Below are positions 45,728-54,595 of a stretch of 64,000 bases of DNA, piece by piece. The translations under genes and the position numbers were made by a program. The notes below the pieces were generated by a model. It was not told where the DNA came from. It did no database searches and saw nothing but the letters and a program-made list of their open reading frames with translations. Numbering within the stretch: the stretch's first letter is position 1; each line of letters begins with the position of its first letter. Source of the stretch: Hydrogenophaga sp. PBL-H3 (lineage in GTDB: Bacteria > Pseudomonadota > Gammaproteobacteria > Burkholderiales > Burkholderiaceae_C); the NCBI RefSeq assembly GCF_010104355.1, contig NZ_CP044972.1, positions 2,728,001 through 2,792,000 of the forward strand, in the 5' to 3' direction.

Positions 45728-47029
45728 TCATGCAAAGTGCCCGTGCAGGTACCACGCGGGCGCCTCATCCAGCCGCGTCTGGAAGATCCACAACACCCCC
45801 GCTTTCACTGACAGCGCCACCCAGTAATCCCGCACCACATTGCGTGTGGCACCCGCACCGTCCACCCGGTCCCACCAACCGCCCTCCACCCGCTGCGGGC
45901 CGGCGAGCAGTTGCAGTTCGCCCTGGTAGATCGGCCGGTTGCCGCGCACCAGCAGCTTCAGCGGCTCGGGCAGCACGAAGGTGGGCTGTGGCAGGCCGGT
46001 GTCGGGCGCCAGCTTGCGCGGCAGCGGCTCGGGCGCGCTCTGCCAGCGGCACATCCATTCCTGGCGGTGGTCGGGCTGTACCACCGGGCGCAGCACGCGC
46101 CCCGGCCCCAGGCGCGCGGCCAGCCGCTCCAGCACCAGGTGCAGCGTCTCGCCCTGGCGCACGGTGTCGGGCAGCAGCGAAGCGCTCACGTCGTGCAACG
46201 GTTGCACCTCGCCAGCCAGCAGATGCAGGTCGCCCACGGGCGCGAGCAGCTGCACATGGGCCAGGTGCTCGGCGAGCAGGCGGCAGAGGTGTTCGGTGTC
46301 GCGCGTGGGCTCGGCCGTGCGCACCGTGATCTCGCCGCCCTCGCCCGCGTCGCGCGCTCGCATGGCGTCGTGCGCCCAGCGCAGCGTGAAGGCCGTGACA
46401 CCCGCGCGCCGCGCCGCCAGCCAGCCGCTCATGACCAGCAGCAAACGCCGCGCGCCCCACAGCAGGGCCGGCGCCTGCTCCACGCGCGCCATGAGCTCCA
46501 GCCGCTCCTCGAACCGTTCGGGCAGCGCCACCCACACATGCGCCTCGGGCTCGGCGCCGTAGGCCTGGTCGAGCGCCTGCAGCAACTGCTTGTCAAAGCG
46601 CCGGCCCACCCCACCGCGCGGCAGCGCGCGCACGTCGCCCAGCGTGCGGCAGCCGATGTGCGCCAGCGTGCGCTGGTGCGGGAGCACCGCGCTCAGCACC
46701 TGCATGGGCAAGGCATCGAGCAGCACCGGCAGCGGTTGCCTGAAGCCGTTCTCCAGACCGGCGCGCGCCAGCGCCAGCGCGGCCAGGCTGTTGGCTGCCC
46801 AGGCCACCTGCGTCACGCCGAGCTGCGCGCTCTCGGCCACCACGCGGTCGCGCAGCGCGCGCCGGCCACCAAACAGGCGCACGCTCGCCGCCACCTCCAT
46901 GAGCACCGCGCCGTCGGCCAGCGCCACGCGGGGCGTGAACTGCAACGCCCAGGTGGCCACGGCACGGCGCGCCGCCTCAGTGGACGGCGCGGTGGGGGCG
47001 GTCGGGAGCAGGAGTGCTGACCACAACAT
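45728..47029 (-). CDS. imuB: ImuB, Y-family polymerase-like protein of the SOS mutasome
   Basis: A 433-residue inactive Y-family homologue that bridges the beta clamp and DnaE2. Segments such as VALADGAVLMEVAASVRLFGG and RTLGDVRALPRGGVGRRF match ImuB; a C-terminal tail reads GVLWIFQTRLDEAPAWYLHG. The ATG at 47029 gives the normal opening MLWSALLLPT; longer in-frame readings run into imuA in another frame. Its start lies 53 bases inside imuA. Confidence 0.9.
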   Translation of the reverse strand: MLWSALLLPTAPTAPSTEAARRAVATWALQFTPRVALADGAVLMEVAASVRLFGGRRALRDRVVAESAQLGVTQVAWAANSLAALALARAGLENGFRQPLPVLLDALPMQVLSAVLPHQRTLAHIGCRTLGDVRALPRGGVGRRFDKQLLQALDQAYGAEPEAHVWVALPERFEERLELMARVEQAPALLWGARRLLLVMSGWLAARRAGVTAFTLRWAHDAMRARDAGEGGEITVRTAEPTRDTEHLCRLLAEHLAHVQLLAPVGDLHLLAGEVQPLHDVSASLLPDTVRQGETLHLVLERLAARLGPGRVLRPVVQPDHRQEWMCRWQSAPEPLPRKLAPDTGLPQPTFVLPEPLKLLVRGNRPIYQGELQLLAGPQRVEGGWWDRVDGAGATRNVVRDYWVALSVKAGVLWIFQTRLDEAPAWYLHGHFA

Positions 47030-47816
47030 GGTCGGCCTCTCGGGACACATCGGAGGGCAACAGGCGGCTGGGGAAACGCAGCCGCGGCGTGAGGATGGCG
47101 CGCAGGCCCCCGGGCACCGAGCCCAGGCGCAGCGTGTTCTGCAGCGGCGGGCCCTTGCGTTTGACGATGTCCAGGTGCAGTTCCCAGTCCAGCCCCACAC
47201 GGGCCATCAGACGCAGCGGCGCGGCCGACGATTCGCGCACCGCCGCACTCGGTCGGCACAAAAACACCGGGCCTTCGCAACTGGCGGCCAGCACCTGCAG
47301 GCGGCGCACCTGCTCGGCCCGCGCCTGCGGGAGCCACACCACCAGCGCACCGCAGGCATTGGCCTTGATCAGTTGTTCGGCCGACCACAGGCGCTCCGCA
47401 GCCGTGTCGGCCCGCACCCACACCAGGTGGCGCTCGTCGATGCCCTCGAAGCGCAGACCCGGCAGGTGCGGTGCCTTGGGCGGCCCCACCACCACCACCG
47501 CGCGGCCAGCGGCACACACCTGGCGCAGCGCCGGCCCGAGCAGGCGCCACTCCAACATGCCGCTCTGCGACGCGAGGATCTCAATGACGCCGTGACATGG
47601 CCAGCCGCCGCCGGGCAACTGCGCGTCCAGCGCCTCGAAGCCGCTGGACAGCACGGCCGAGACCGGGCCGCCGAGCTGGTCGCCGCGCCAGATGGCCGCG
47701 GCCACGGCCATGGGCAACTCACCGGGCAGGCGGGCCGGGCGCGGCTGCTTGGGCGGGGGTGAAAACATCAGCGTGGAAGACGGATCGTCCTCCTGCCAGT
47801 CGAGGGCGGGATGCAT
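46977..47816 (-). CDS. imuA: ImuA, RecA-like SOS mutagenesis protein
   Basis: A 279-residue RecA/SulA-related protein, the first gene of imuA-imuB-dnaE2. Family features include LPGGGWPCHGVIEILASQSGMLEWRL and the strand AVVVVGPPKAPHLPGL. Its role is to help ImuB and DnaE2 work on damaged DNA. A perfect LexA box lies 40 bases upstream of its ATG. Its 3' end overlaps imuB by 53 bases in another frame. Confidence 0.9.
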   Translation of the reverse strand: MHPALDWQEDDPSSTLMFSPPPKQPRPARLPGELPMAVAAAIWRGDQLGGPVSAVLSSGFEALDAQLPGGGWPCHGVIEILASQSGMLEWRLLGPALRQVCAAGRAVVVVGPPKAPHLPGLRFEGIDERHLVWVRADTAAERLWSAEQLIKANACGALVVWLPQARAEQVRRLQVLAASCEGPVFLCRPSAAVRESSAAPLRLMARVGLDWELHLDIVKRKGPPLQNTLRLGSVPGGLRAILTPRLRFPSRLLPSDVSREADHVVVSTPAPDRPHRAVH

Positions 47817-47855
47817 GGCGGGGTGTCCGGGTGGGGTTGGGGAGGCCGATCAATA

Positions 47856-47871
47856 CTGTATATGTGTACAG
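47856..47871. promoter_or_regulatory. LexA box (SOS operator)
   Basis: CTGTATATGTGTACAG fits CTG-N10-CAG with the alternating TA centre of strong LexA sites. It lies between imuA and the divergent TIR gene (40 and 120 bases from their starts), so it surely serves imuA and could also affect the TIR gene. Confidence 0.92.
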
Positions 47872-47990
47872 TATCTTAAAGGTCGAACCCTGTCCAGTGT
47901 GTGGGACAGAACCCTCCAGCGAACGCCCGAATGGGAGTAGCCAACCCAGTGCTTTCGAACTAATGTGGGCGTTTTTGAGCGGGGGATTTC

Positions 47991-48872
47991 ATGGCAGACA
48001 TCTTTCTGAGCTACTCGCGCGAAGACGAGGCCCGGGTCCGCCCCTTGGTGGCCGCGTTCGAGGCACAGGGATGGGGCCTCTTCTGGGACAGGCGGATCCC
48101 CACCGGACAGACTTGGCGCAGCCACATCGGCGCTGGACTGCAAAACGCGCGCTGTGTTGTGGTGGCCTGGTCGCGGCATTCGATCGAGTCACAATGGGTC
48201 GCCGAAGAGGCCGACGAGGGCAAAACCCGCCAGGTGCTCGTGCCTGTGTTGCTGGACCGCGTGCAACCACCCCGAGGGTTCCGCGAAATCCAGGCCGCCG
48301 ACCTTTCCGAGTGGCAACCCGGCGAGCACTCCGAGCGCTTCACCGAACTGTTGAACGACCTGCACCGGCTGCTGGATGCACCCACAACGACCAAGCCCGC
48401 AGCGCTGCCGCCCCAGAATCCGCCCCCTTCCGCAGACCCACCATCCCAACCAGCCAGGCCACCCCAGTTGCAACGCATGGGGTGGGTCGCGCTGTTGACT
48501 CTGGCTGCCCTGGGCATCGGCGTGTTGGCCCTGCGCCCGAACGACAACCGCCCGGAGGTCCCGCAAACATCGCAACCCCCTGTGCCCGCTTCATCGACCG
48601 CAGCCACGCCACCGTCCGTGCCCACGGGCGCCTGGCTTGTGGTGGTGGGCTCCTTTGCACGAGCCGAACGCGCAGCCGCCGACCAACACCTCGCTGCGAT
48701 GCAGCGCGCGGGCATGCTCCCTGTGCTGGTCGACTCCAGCCAATACGCCTTGCTCACGCCGAGCCTGTGGGTGGTGACCCTGGGACCGTTCGATTCAAGG
48801 GACGACGCCAACACGGCGCTGGCAAAAGCCCGGTCGGTGGTGCCCGACGCATACGTCAAGAAGGCCCGTTAG
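47991..48872 (+). CDS. TIR-transmembrane-SPOR protein
   Basis: A 293-residue protein with three parts. Residues 1-130 form a TIR domain: FLSYSREDEARV (5-16), GLFWDRRIPTG (29-39), CVVVAWSRHSIESQW (55-69) and the likely NAD-cleaving glutamate E72 three residues after W69. A Pro-rich stretch (about 131-160) leads to a membrane helix (164-181). After a Pro/Ser/Thr linker comes a SPOR-like domain (about 214-292; LVVVGSFARAERAAAD... VVTLGPFDSRDDANTAL), a fold that binds denuded peptidoglycan. The topology puts TIR in the cytoplasm and SPOR in the periplasm. The function is unknown; a sensor of the cell wall tied to NAD depletion is an inference. Confidence 0.88.
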   Translation: MADIFLSYSREDEARVRPLVAAFEAQGWGLFWDRRIPTGQTWRSHIGAGLQNARCVVVAWSRHSIESQWVAEEADEGKTRQVLVPVLLDRVQPPRGFREIQAADLSEWQPGEHSERFTELLNDLHRLLDAPTTTKPAALPPQNPPPSADPPSQPARPPQLQRMGWVALLTLAALGIGVLALRPNDNRPEVPQTSQPPVPASSTAATPPSVPTGAWLVVVGSFARAERAAADQHLAAMQRAGMLPVLVDSSQYALLTPSLWVVTLGPFDSRDDANTALAKARSVVPDAYVKKAR

Positions 48873-48897
48873 GACCTCCAACCACCGCTGCGCAGAC

Positions 48898-49884
48898 TCA
48901 CTCGATCACGACCTTCGCGTCCTTGACCAGCTTGCCGAACTTCTCGGTTTCGCTGGCGATCTGCTGCGCCATCTGCGCGCTGGTGTCGCCGATCGGCTCG
49001 GCACCGATCTCCGCCATGCGGCTGCGGAACTCGGGCGACTGGATCACCTTGACCATCTCGGTGTTGAGGCGGGCCACGATGTCCTTGGGCGTGGCCACCG
49101 GGGCCAGCACGCCAAACCAGGTGCCGATGTTGAAACCCTTGAGGCCGGCCTCCTCCAGCGTGGGCACGTCGGGCAGGGCTGCCGAGCGCTTGGCCGTGGT
49201 CACCGCGAGCGCGCGCAGCTTGCCCGCCTTGATGTGCGGCAGCACCGGCGTGATGGTGTCGAAACTCATCATGATCTGACCGCCCAACAGGTCGGTGGAC
49301 AAAGGGCCGCTGCCTTTGTACGGAATGTGGATCACGTCGGTGCCGGTCTGGTTCTGGAACTGCGTGCCGATCAGGTGCTGCGCCGTGCCGTTGCCGTTGG
49401 AGCCGTAGGCCATCTTGCCCGGGCTGGCCTTGAGCAGGGCCACCAGTTCGTTCACGTTCTTCGCGGGCGTGCTGGCGTTGATCACCAGCACGTTGGGCAC
49501 GAGGGCCACGGTGGTGATGGGGGCCAGGTCTTTGGAGAAGTCGTAGGGCAGCTTCTTGTAGACGCTGGACGCAATGGTGTGGTGCACCGCGCCCATCAGC
49601 AGCGTGTGGCCGTCGGGCTTGGCCTTGGCCACGAAGTCGGCGCCGATGGTGGCACCCGCACCGGGTTTGCTCTCCACGATCACCGGCTGACCCAGGCTTT
49701 GCGAGAGCTTGTCGGCCAGGGCACGGGCCAGCACGTCGGTGGTGCCGCCGGCTGCGAAAGGCACGATCAGGGTGATCGGCCGGGTGGGCCAGGTCTGGGC
49801 CATGGCGCTGCTGCCGGCAAGGGCCAGGCCCAGGGCGACGGTTTGCACCACACGGCGGCGGGTGAAGGAAGGAATGGCTTTCAT
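48898..49884 (-). CDS. Tripartite tricarboxylate transporter substrate-binding protein (Bug family)
   Basis: A 328-residue periplasmic binding protein. A twin-arginine-like signal (FTRRRVVQTVALGLALAGSSAMAQ) is followed by the Bug opening WPTRPITLIVPFAAGGTTDV and KPGAGATIG. Bug proteins bind small carboxylates, amides or other organic acids; the TctAB permease is not adjacent, as is common in this group. I chose the ATG at 49884 after a GGAG site instead of a TTG upstream. It follows the tartrate dehydrogenase-like gene and may bind its substrate. Confidence 0.9.
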   Translation of the reverse strand: MKAIPSFTRRRVVQTVALGLALAGSSAMAQTWPTRPITLIVPFAAGGTTDVLARALADKLSQSLGQPVIVESKPGAGATIGADFVAKAKPDGHTLLMGAVHHTIASSVYKKLPYDFSKDLAPITTVALVPNVLVINASTPAKNVNELVALLKASPGKMAYGSNGNGTAQHLIGTQFQNQTGTDVIHIPYKGSGPLSTDLLGGQIMMSFDTITPVLPHIKAGKLRALAVTTAKRSAALPDVPTLEEAGLKGFNIGTWFGVLAPVATPKDIVARLNTEMVKVIQSPEFRSRMAEIGAEPIGDTSAQMAQQIASETEKFGKLVKDAKVVIE

Positions 49885-49922
49885 GCGTGTCTCCAAAAAC
49901 GGCGCGCCTGGCGCTCTGATGA

Positions 49923-49942
49923 ACCGGACTCTGCGGTCCGGT
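49923..49942. repeat. Stem-loop between the dehydrogenase and Bug genes
   Basis: ACCGGAC and GTCCGGT flank six bases. It lies within the 107-base gap of a likely two-gene operon; with no U tract it may modulate mRNA stability rather than terminate. Confidence 0.4.
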
Positions 49943-49991
49943 GGGGGGGTTTCCGGAGCACGGAACCCGTGCGTCCGGCATGAACGTCAGG

Positions 49992-51080
49992 TCAGGCGGC
50001 CAGGCGTTGTTCACGCACGCCGAGCAGATCGCACACGGCCTGGGTGACTTGTGCGGTGGTGGCCTTGCCGCCGAGGTCGCCGGTGTGCAGCGCGGGGTTG
50101 GCCGTGACCTGTTCGATGGCGCTCATGAGGCGCTTGGCCGCATCCATCTCACCCAGGTGTTCCAGCAGCATCACGCAACTCCAGAAGGTACCGATCGGGT
50201 TGGCCAGGCCCTTGCCCATGATGTCGAAGGCCGAGCCGTGGATGGGCTCGAACATGCTGGGGTAGCGGCGCTCGGGGTCGATGTTGCCGGTGGGCGCAAT
50301 GCCCAGGCTGCCGGCCAGCGCGGCGGCCAGATCGCTCAGGATGTCGGCGTGCAGGTTGGTGGCCACGATGGTGTCCAGCGTGGCCGGGCGGTTCACCATG
50401 CGGGCGGTGGCGGCGTCCACGATTTCCTTGTCCCACTTCACATCCGGGAACTCGCGGGAAATCTCCAGCGCGATCTCGTCCCACATCACCATGGCGTGGC
50501 GCTGGGCGTTGCTCTTGGTGATCACGGTGAGCTGCTTGCGGGGCCGCGATTGCGCCAGCTTGAAGGCAAAGCGCATGACACGCTCCACCCCCACGCGGGT
50601 CATCATGGTCACGTCGGTGGCGGCTTCGATGGGGTGGCCCTGGTGCACGCGGCCGCCCACGCCCGAGTATTCGCCCTCGGAATTCTCGCGCACGATCACC
50701 CAGTTCAGGTCCTCGGGCTTGCAGCGCTTGAGCGGTGCGTCGATGCCGGGCAGGATGCGCGTGGGGCGCACGTTGGCGTACTGGTCGAAGCCCTGGCAGA
50801 TCTTCAGGCGCAGGCCCCACAGCGTGATGTGGTCGGGAATGTCCGGGTCGCCCGCCGAGCCGAACAGGATCGCGTCCTTGTGGCGCAGCGCGTCCAGGCC
50901 ATTGGCCGGCATCATCACGCCGTGTTCGCGGTAGTGGTCACCGCCCCAGTCGAAATCTTCGAACTGGAAGCGAAAGGCATGGCTGGTGGCGGCCAGCGCC
51001 TCCAGCACCTGCTGGCCGGCGGGCACCACTTCCTTGCCGATACCGTCTCCAGGAATCGTTGCAATGGCGTAGGTCTTCAT
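49992..51080 (-). CDS. Tartrate dehydrogenase / beta-decarboxylating dehydrogenase
   Basis: A 362-residue NAD-dependent decarboxylating dehydrogenase of the isopropylmalate/isocitrate family. The opening TIPGDGIGKEVVPAG, the substrate motif VRENSEGEYSGVGGR and the metal/NAD part TNLHADILSDLAAALAGSLG are intact. ENSEGEYSG with FDWGGDHYREHG points to the tartrate/D-malate group, but the exact hydroxy acid is not certain. A LysR gene is divergent and shares a T-N11-A box with it. Confidence 0.88.
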   Translation of the reverse strand: MKTYAIATIPGDGIGKEVVPAGQQVLEALAATSHAFRFQFEDFDWGGDHYREHGVMMPANGLDALRHKDAILFGSAGDPDIPDHITLWGLRLKICQGFDQYANVRPTRILPGIDAPLKRCKPEDLNWVIVRENSEGEYSGVGGRVHQGHPIEAATDVTMMTRVGVERVMRFAFKLAQSRPRKQLTVITKSNAQRHAMVMWDEIALEISREFPDVKWDKEIVDAATARMVNRPATLDTIVATNLHADILSDLAAALAGSLGIAPTGNIDPERRYPSMFEPIHGSAFDIMGKGLANPIGTFWSCVMLLEHLGEMDAAKRLMSAIEQVTANPALHTGDLGGKATTAQVTQAVCDLLGVREQRLAA

Positions 51081-51162
51081 GGGTTGTCTCCGTGGATGTG
51101 GGGGTTCGGTGGCGTGACTGTAGGTGTTGCAGGGCGTGTTGATTCATGGCTATAGTGAATCC

Positions 51163-51185
51163 ATTGTTTACCTGAATTCAACAAT
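51163..51185. promoter_or_regulatory. LysR-type operator (ATTGTT-N11-AACAAT)
   Basis: A 23-base inverted repeat with the T-N11-A core of LysR regulators, 20 bases before the LysR start and 82 before the dehydrogenase start. It lies where a divergent autoregulated promoter is expected. Confidence 0.72.
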
Positions 51186-51205
51186 CAACCGTCCTTGAAG
51201 CACCC

Positions 51206-52129
51206 ATGAGCAATGCCATCCAGCCCGCCGACCTGGGCTTTTTCTCCGTGCTGGCCGGTGCCGGCAGCCTGAGTGCGGCGGCCCGCGAACTGGGCATCAC
51301 CACGCCAGCGGTGAGCAAGCATCTGGCGCAGATGGAAGCCCGCGTGGGCGTGTCGCTGGTCAACCGCACCACCCGGCGCATGAGCATGACGCCCGAAGGT
51401 GAGCTGTACCTGGAGCACGCGCGCCGCATCCTTGGTGAGATTGACGGCATGCAGGAGCTGCTGGGCGTGTCCAAGGGCACACCCAAAGGCCTGCTGCGGG
51501 TGAACGCCACGCTGGGCTTCGGGCGCAGCCACGTGGCGCCGCTGATCTCGCGCTTCGTGCGCAAGCACCCGCAGGTGGAGGTGCAGCTGCAGCTCTCGGT
51601 CAACCCGCCCGCGCTGACCGACGACTCCTTCGACGTCTGCATCCGCTTCGGCGCGCCGCCCGACGCACGCGTGATCGCCCGCCACATCGCGCCCAACCGG
51701 CGGCTGCTCTGCGCCTCACCCGCCTACCTGGCCAGACACGGCACCCCCAAGGTGCCCAACGACCTGATCAAGCACAACTGCATCGGCATCCGCCAGGGCG
51801 AAGAGGCCTACGGCCTGTGGCGCCTGAGCACGGGACGCGGCAAGAACGTCACCACCGAAGCCATCAAGACCCGCGGCAACCTGACCACCAACGACGGCGA
51901 GATCGCCGTCAACTGGGCGCTCGACGGACACGGCATCCTGATGCGCGCCGAGTGGGACATCGAGCGCTTTCTTGCCAACGGTCGGCTGGTGCAGGTGCTG
52001 CCGCAGCACGCCACACCCGACGCCGACATCTACGCTGTGTATCCCCAGCGCCACCAGCTGGCGGTGCGCGTGCGGGCGTTTGTCGATCTCGTGGCGCTGT
52101 CGTTCAAGAAGCAGGCCGGCGCAGCGTGA
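51206..52129 (+). CDS. LysR-family transcriptional regulator
   Basis: A 307-residue regulator with an N-terminal winged helix (FFSVLAGAGSLSAAARELGITTPAVSKHLAQMEARVG) and a periplasmic-binding-like effector domain. Transcribed away from the tartrate dehydrogenase-like gene and most likely its activator, with a hydroxy acid as coinducer. Confidence 0.92.
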   Translation: MSNAIQPADLGFFSVLAGAGSLSAAARELGITTPAVSKHLAQMEARVGVSLVNRTTRRMSMTPEGELYLEHARRILGEIDGMQELLGVSKGTPKGLLRVNATLGFGRSHVAPLISRFVRKHPQVEVQLQLSVNPPALTDDSFDVCIRFGAPPDARVIARHIAPNRRLLCASPAYLARHGTPKVPNDLIKHNCIGIRQGEEAYGLWRLSTGRGKNVTTEAIKTRGNLTTNDGEIAVNWALDGHGILMRAEWDIERFLANGRLVQVLPQHATPDADIYAVYPQRHQLAVRVRAFVDLVALSFKKQAGAA

Positions 52130-52145
52130 GCGCCGGTGACGCGGA

Positions 52146-53111
52146 TCACTCCGGCTTGAAACCCGACTCCTTGAGCAGTTCGGCGCTGCGCGTCACGTCG
52201 GCCGCGATGTACTTGCGGAACTGATCAGATCCTTCGATCACCGGCAAGATGCCCAGGGTGGTGAATGCACCCGACCTGGCCAGCCCGGCCACCGCCTTGT
52301 TGATGGCCTTGTTCAGAAACTGCACACGGTCTTGCGGCGTGCCCTTGGGCGCCCACACGCCGTACCAGGAGTTGTAGACCATGCCCGGGTAGCCGCTCTC
52401 GACAGCGGTCGGCACATCGGGCGCCACGCCGCTGCGCTGGGCCGAGGTGGTGGCAATCGGTTTGACCTTGCCGCTCCTGGCCATGCCTTGCAGGGAAATG
52501 ATGGAGTCCATGAGCAGTTGCACATGGCCCCCGGCCACGTCCGCCAGCGCGGGGGCGGTGCCACGGTACGGCGTCATGGTCAGCTTGACGTTGCCTTGCT
52601 TGGCCAGCAGCAGCGTGGCCAGGTGGCTGGGCGCGCCCAGCGCCGGCAGCGCGGCGGTCCATTTGTCGGGGTTCTGGCGGGCTGCGTCCAGCACTTCCCT
52701 CAAGGTTTTCTGCGGTGCATTGGGCGGTATCACCAGCAGCAACGGCGCCTCGCCCACGCGTGCGATGGGTTCAAAGTCGGTCTGTGGGTCGTAGGGCGGG
52801 TTGGCCAGCACCTGCTGGGCCAGCACGTGCGTGGCGGCAGAGAACAGCAGGGTCATGCCGTCGGCGGGTGAGGTCTGCACCGCCTTGCCGCCGATGGTGC
52901 CGCTGGCGCCGCCCTTGTTCTCCACGATCACCGACACGCCCAGGTCGGTCTGCAACTGCCTGCCCAGCAGCCGGGCCGCCTGGTCCACGCCGCCACCGGC
53001 GGCAAACGGCACGACCAGCTTGACGATGCCCTCGGGAAATTTGCCTTGCGCCAGCGCGGGCGAGAGGCTGCACGCGCCGAGCACGGCGCAGGCGATCAGT
53101 TTTTTCATCAT
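52146..53111 (-). CDS. Bug-family periplasmic substrate-binding protein
   Basis: A 321-residue binding protein. Signal peptide MMKKLIACAVLGACSLSPAL, then VKLVVPFAAGGGVDQAARLL and NKGGASGTIGGKAV. It is the last gene of the hydantoinase-type operon, so it probably binds the compound, perhaps a cyclic amide or oxoproline-like substrate, that HyuAB opens. The ligand is an inference. It converges on the preceding LysR gene with 16 bases between. Confidence 0.9.
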   Translation of the reverse strand: MMKKLIACAVLGACSLSPALAQGKFPEGIVKLVVPFAAGGGVDQAARLLGRQLQTDLGVSVIVENKGGASGTIGGKAVQTSPADGMTLLFSAATHVLAQQVLANPPYDPQTDFEPIARVGEAPLLLVIPPNAPQKTLREVLDAARQNPDKWTAALPALGAPSHLATLLLAKQGNVKLTMTPYRGTAPALADVAGGHVQLLMDSIISLQGMARSGKVKPIATTSAQRSGVAPDVPTAVESGYPGMVYNSWYGVWAPKGTPQDRVQFLNKAINKAVAGLARSGAFTTLGILPVIEGSDQFRKYIAADVTRSAELLKESGFKPE

Positions 53112-53132
53112 GGTGTTGTCTCCTAATGTCGT

Positions 53133-54218
53133 TCAAACGGGTTGGGATGGGCGCGGGCTGCGAGCGCGGCGTCTTTCAAAAATGCTCAGGGTCGCCTCGA
53201 TGTCCTCGACATCAAGGCCGCGAGTGATGAACACGATGCGGGTGCGTCGGTCGTCGCTGGGCCAGCGCGTCAGGGTCTCGGGCGGGTGGAACAGGTGCTG
53301 CACACCGTGGATCACCATCGGGTGCTCCGGGTCGTCGGCCAGGTGCACGATGCCCTTGACGCGCAACAGGTCGTCCCCGCGCATGGCCGCGATCATGTCG
53401 AGCCAGGCCATGAAGCCTTCGCGCGAGAGCGGCTGCTCGCGCACGATCACGTGCGAGCGGATGTGGTCGTCGTGCCGGTTCGGGTCGTGTTGTCCCGGCG
53501 CGCTCACGGGGAAAAAATAGGAGCGCTCGTTGTCTTGCGACACAGGCAACCACACCGCAGCGCTCGGCCGGTCAAGCAGACCCTGCAATGCGCTCAATGC
53601 ATCGGTTGGCTCTGTCGTGACCACCGCCAGCGGGTTGATGCCGCGCAGCCGCTCCAGCAAGGGCGCCACCTGTTCGGGCTGCACCAGATCGGACTTCGTG
53701 AGCAACAAGCGGTCGGCCACCGCGGCCTGTTTCACGGCTTCGGAGTGCTGGTCCAGCGTGGCCATGGCGTTGAAGGAGTCCACGGTACAGGCCACGCCCG
53801 CCAGGCGCCAGCGCTGCGCCAGACGCGGGTCGCCCATGAGCGTGTGCAGGATGGGCGCCGGGTCGGCCAGGCCGGTGGTCTCCACCACCACATGGCGCAG
53901 CGCGCCGCGCTGAGCTTCGGGGCTTTGCGCCAGGCGCTCGAAGGCCTCGACCAGATCACCCCGCACGGTGCAGCAGATGCAGCCGTTGGCCAGCAGCACC
54001 ATGTTTTCCTGCGTGTGATCGACGAGGTCGTGGTCCAGCCCCACCGAGCCGAACTCGTTGATGACCACCGCCGTGCCGTGCATGTCGGGCTGGCGCAGCA
54101 GGCGGTTGAGCAGCGTGGTCTTTCCGCTGCCCAGAAAGCCGGTGAGCACCGTGATGGGAATGCGCGCTGGTGCATCGGCGTTGTCGCCGGCGTCTGTGCG
54201 GGGAAGGATGAAGGCCAT
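53133..54218 (-). CDS. CobW/COG0523 family GTP-binding metallochaperone
   Basis: A 361-residue G3E GTPase. Walker A is GFLGSGKTT (27-35); the metal-binding motif NGCICC gives C80, C82 and C83; the guanine motif TKSD and a C-terminal CobW domain (VKGIVHLADDPEHPMVIHGVQHLFHP, GLDVEDIE) follow. Family members deliver Zn, Co, Fe or similar metals to client enzymes. Its place behind hyuB suggests that the hydantoinase is the client. No Zur site is seen nearby. Confidence 0.92.
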   Translation of the reverse strand: MAFILPRTDAGDNADAPARIPITVLTGFLGSGKTTLLNRLLRQPDMHGTAVVINEFGSVGLDHDLVDHTQENMVLLANGCICCTVRGDLVEAFERLAQSPEAQRGALRHVVVETTGLADPAPILHTLMGDPRLAQRWRLAGVACTVDSFNAMATLDQHSEAVKQAAVADRLLLTKSDLVQPEQVAPLLERLRGINPLAVVTTEPTDALSALQGLLDRPSAAVWLPVSQDNERSYFFPVSAPGQHDPNRHDDHIRSHVIVREQPLSREGFMAWLDMIAAMRGDDLLRVKGIVHLADDPEHPMVIHGVQHLFHPPETLTRWPSDDRRTRIVFITRGLDVEDIEATLSIFERRRARSPRPSQPV

Positions 54219-54226
54219 GGGCAGAC

Positions 54227-54595
54227 TCAGGTGCTGGAGGGGCCGTGCAATTTGGCGAACGAGTCGAGCGTGCGCGCCAGACGCGTGAGCAACCAGTCGG
54301 CCACCGCCTCGTCGGCCTCGCCCTCTTCCAGGCGGTTCAGCAGGGTCGCCACCGGCTTGGTCTGCTGGTCGATCGGGCCGGGTTGCAGCAGGAAGGTCAC
54401 CACCACGGTTTCGCCCAGTCGCTCGCCTTCGGCCCACAAATAGTCGGCGATGTCGAGTTCGAAGTCTTCCAGCGAGACGCTCACGCCGCCCGTCATGCAG
54501 CCGCAGCCCGCGCCCAGCGTCACGTGCTGGGCCGAGAGCCGGCTCCACAGGTGGGCGAGGCGTTCGGCGCGCGGGTCGGCCACGGCGGTGCTCAC
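54227..54595 (-). CDS. Small conserved-looking protein with Cys-Gly-Cys motif between hyuB and the CobW gene
   Basis: A 122-residue protein I do not recognise. A GTG start overlaps the hyuB stop (GTGA), and the stop is 8 bases before the CobW start, so it belongs to the operon. GAGCGCMTGG (about 29-38) has two close cysteines that could bind metal; the rest is acidic and helical (SLEDFELDIADYLWAEGERLG, LLNRLEEGEADEAVADWLL). It could pass metal to, or help mature, the hydantoinase. This is position-based inference. Confidence 0.8.
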   Translation of the reverse strand: MSTAVADPRAERLAHLWSRLSAQHVTLGAGCGCMTGGVSVSLEDFELDIADYLWAEGERLGETVVVTFLLQPGPIDQQTKPVATLLNRLEEGEADEAVADWLLTRLARTLDSFAKLHGPSST

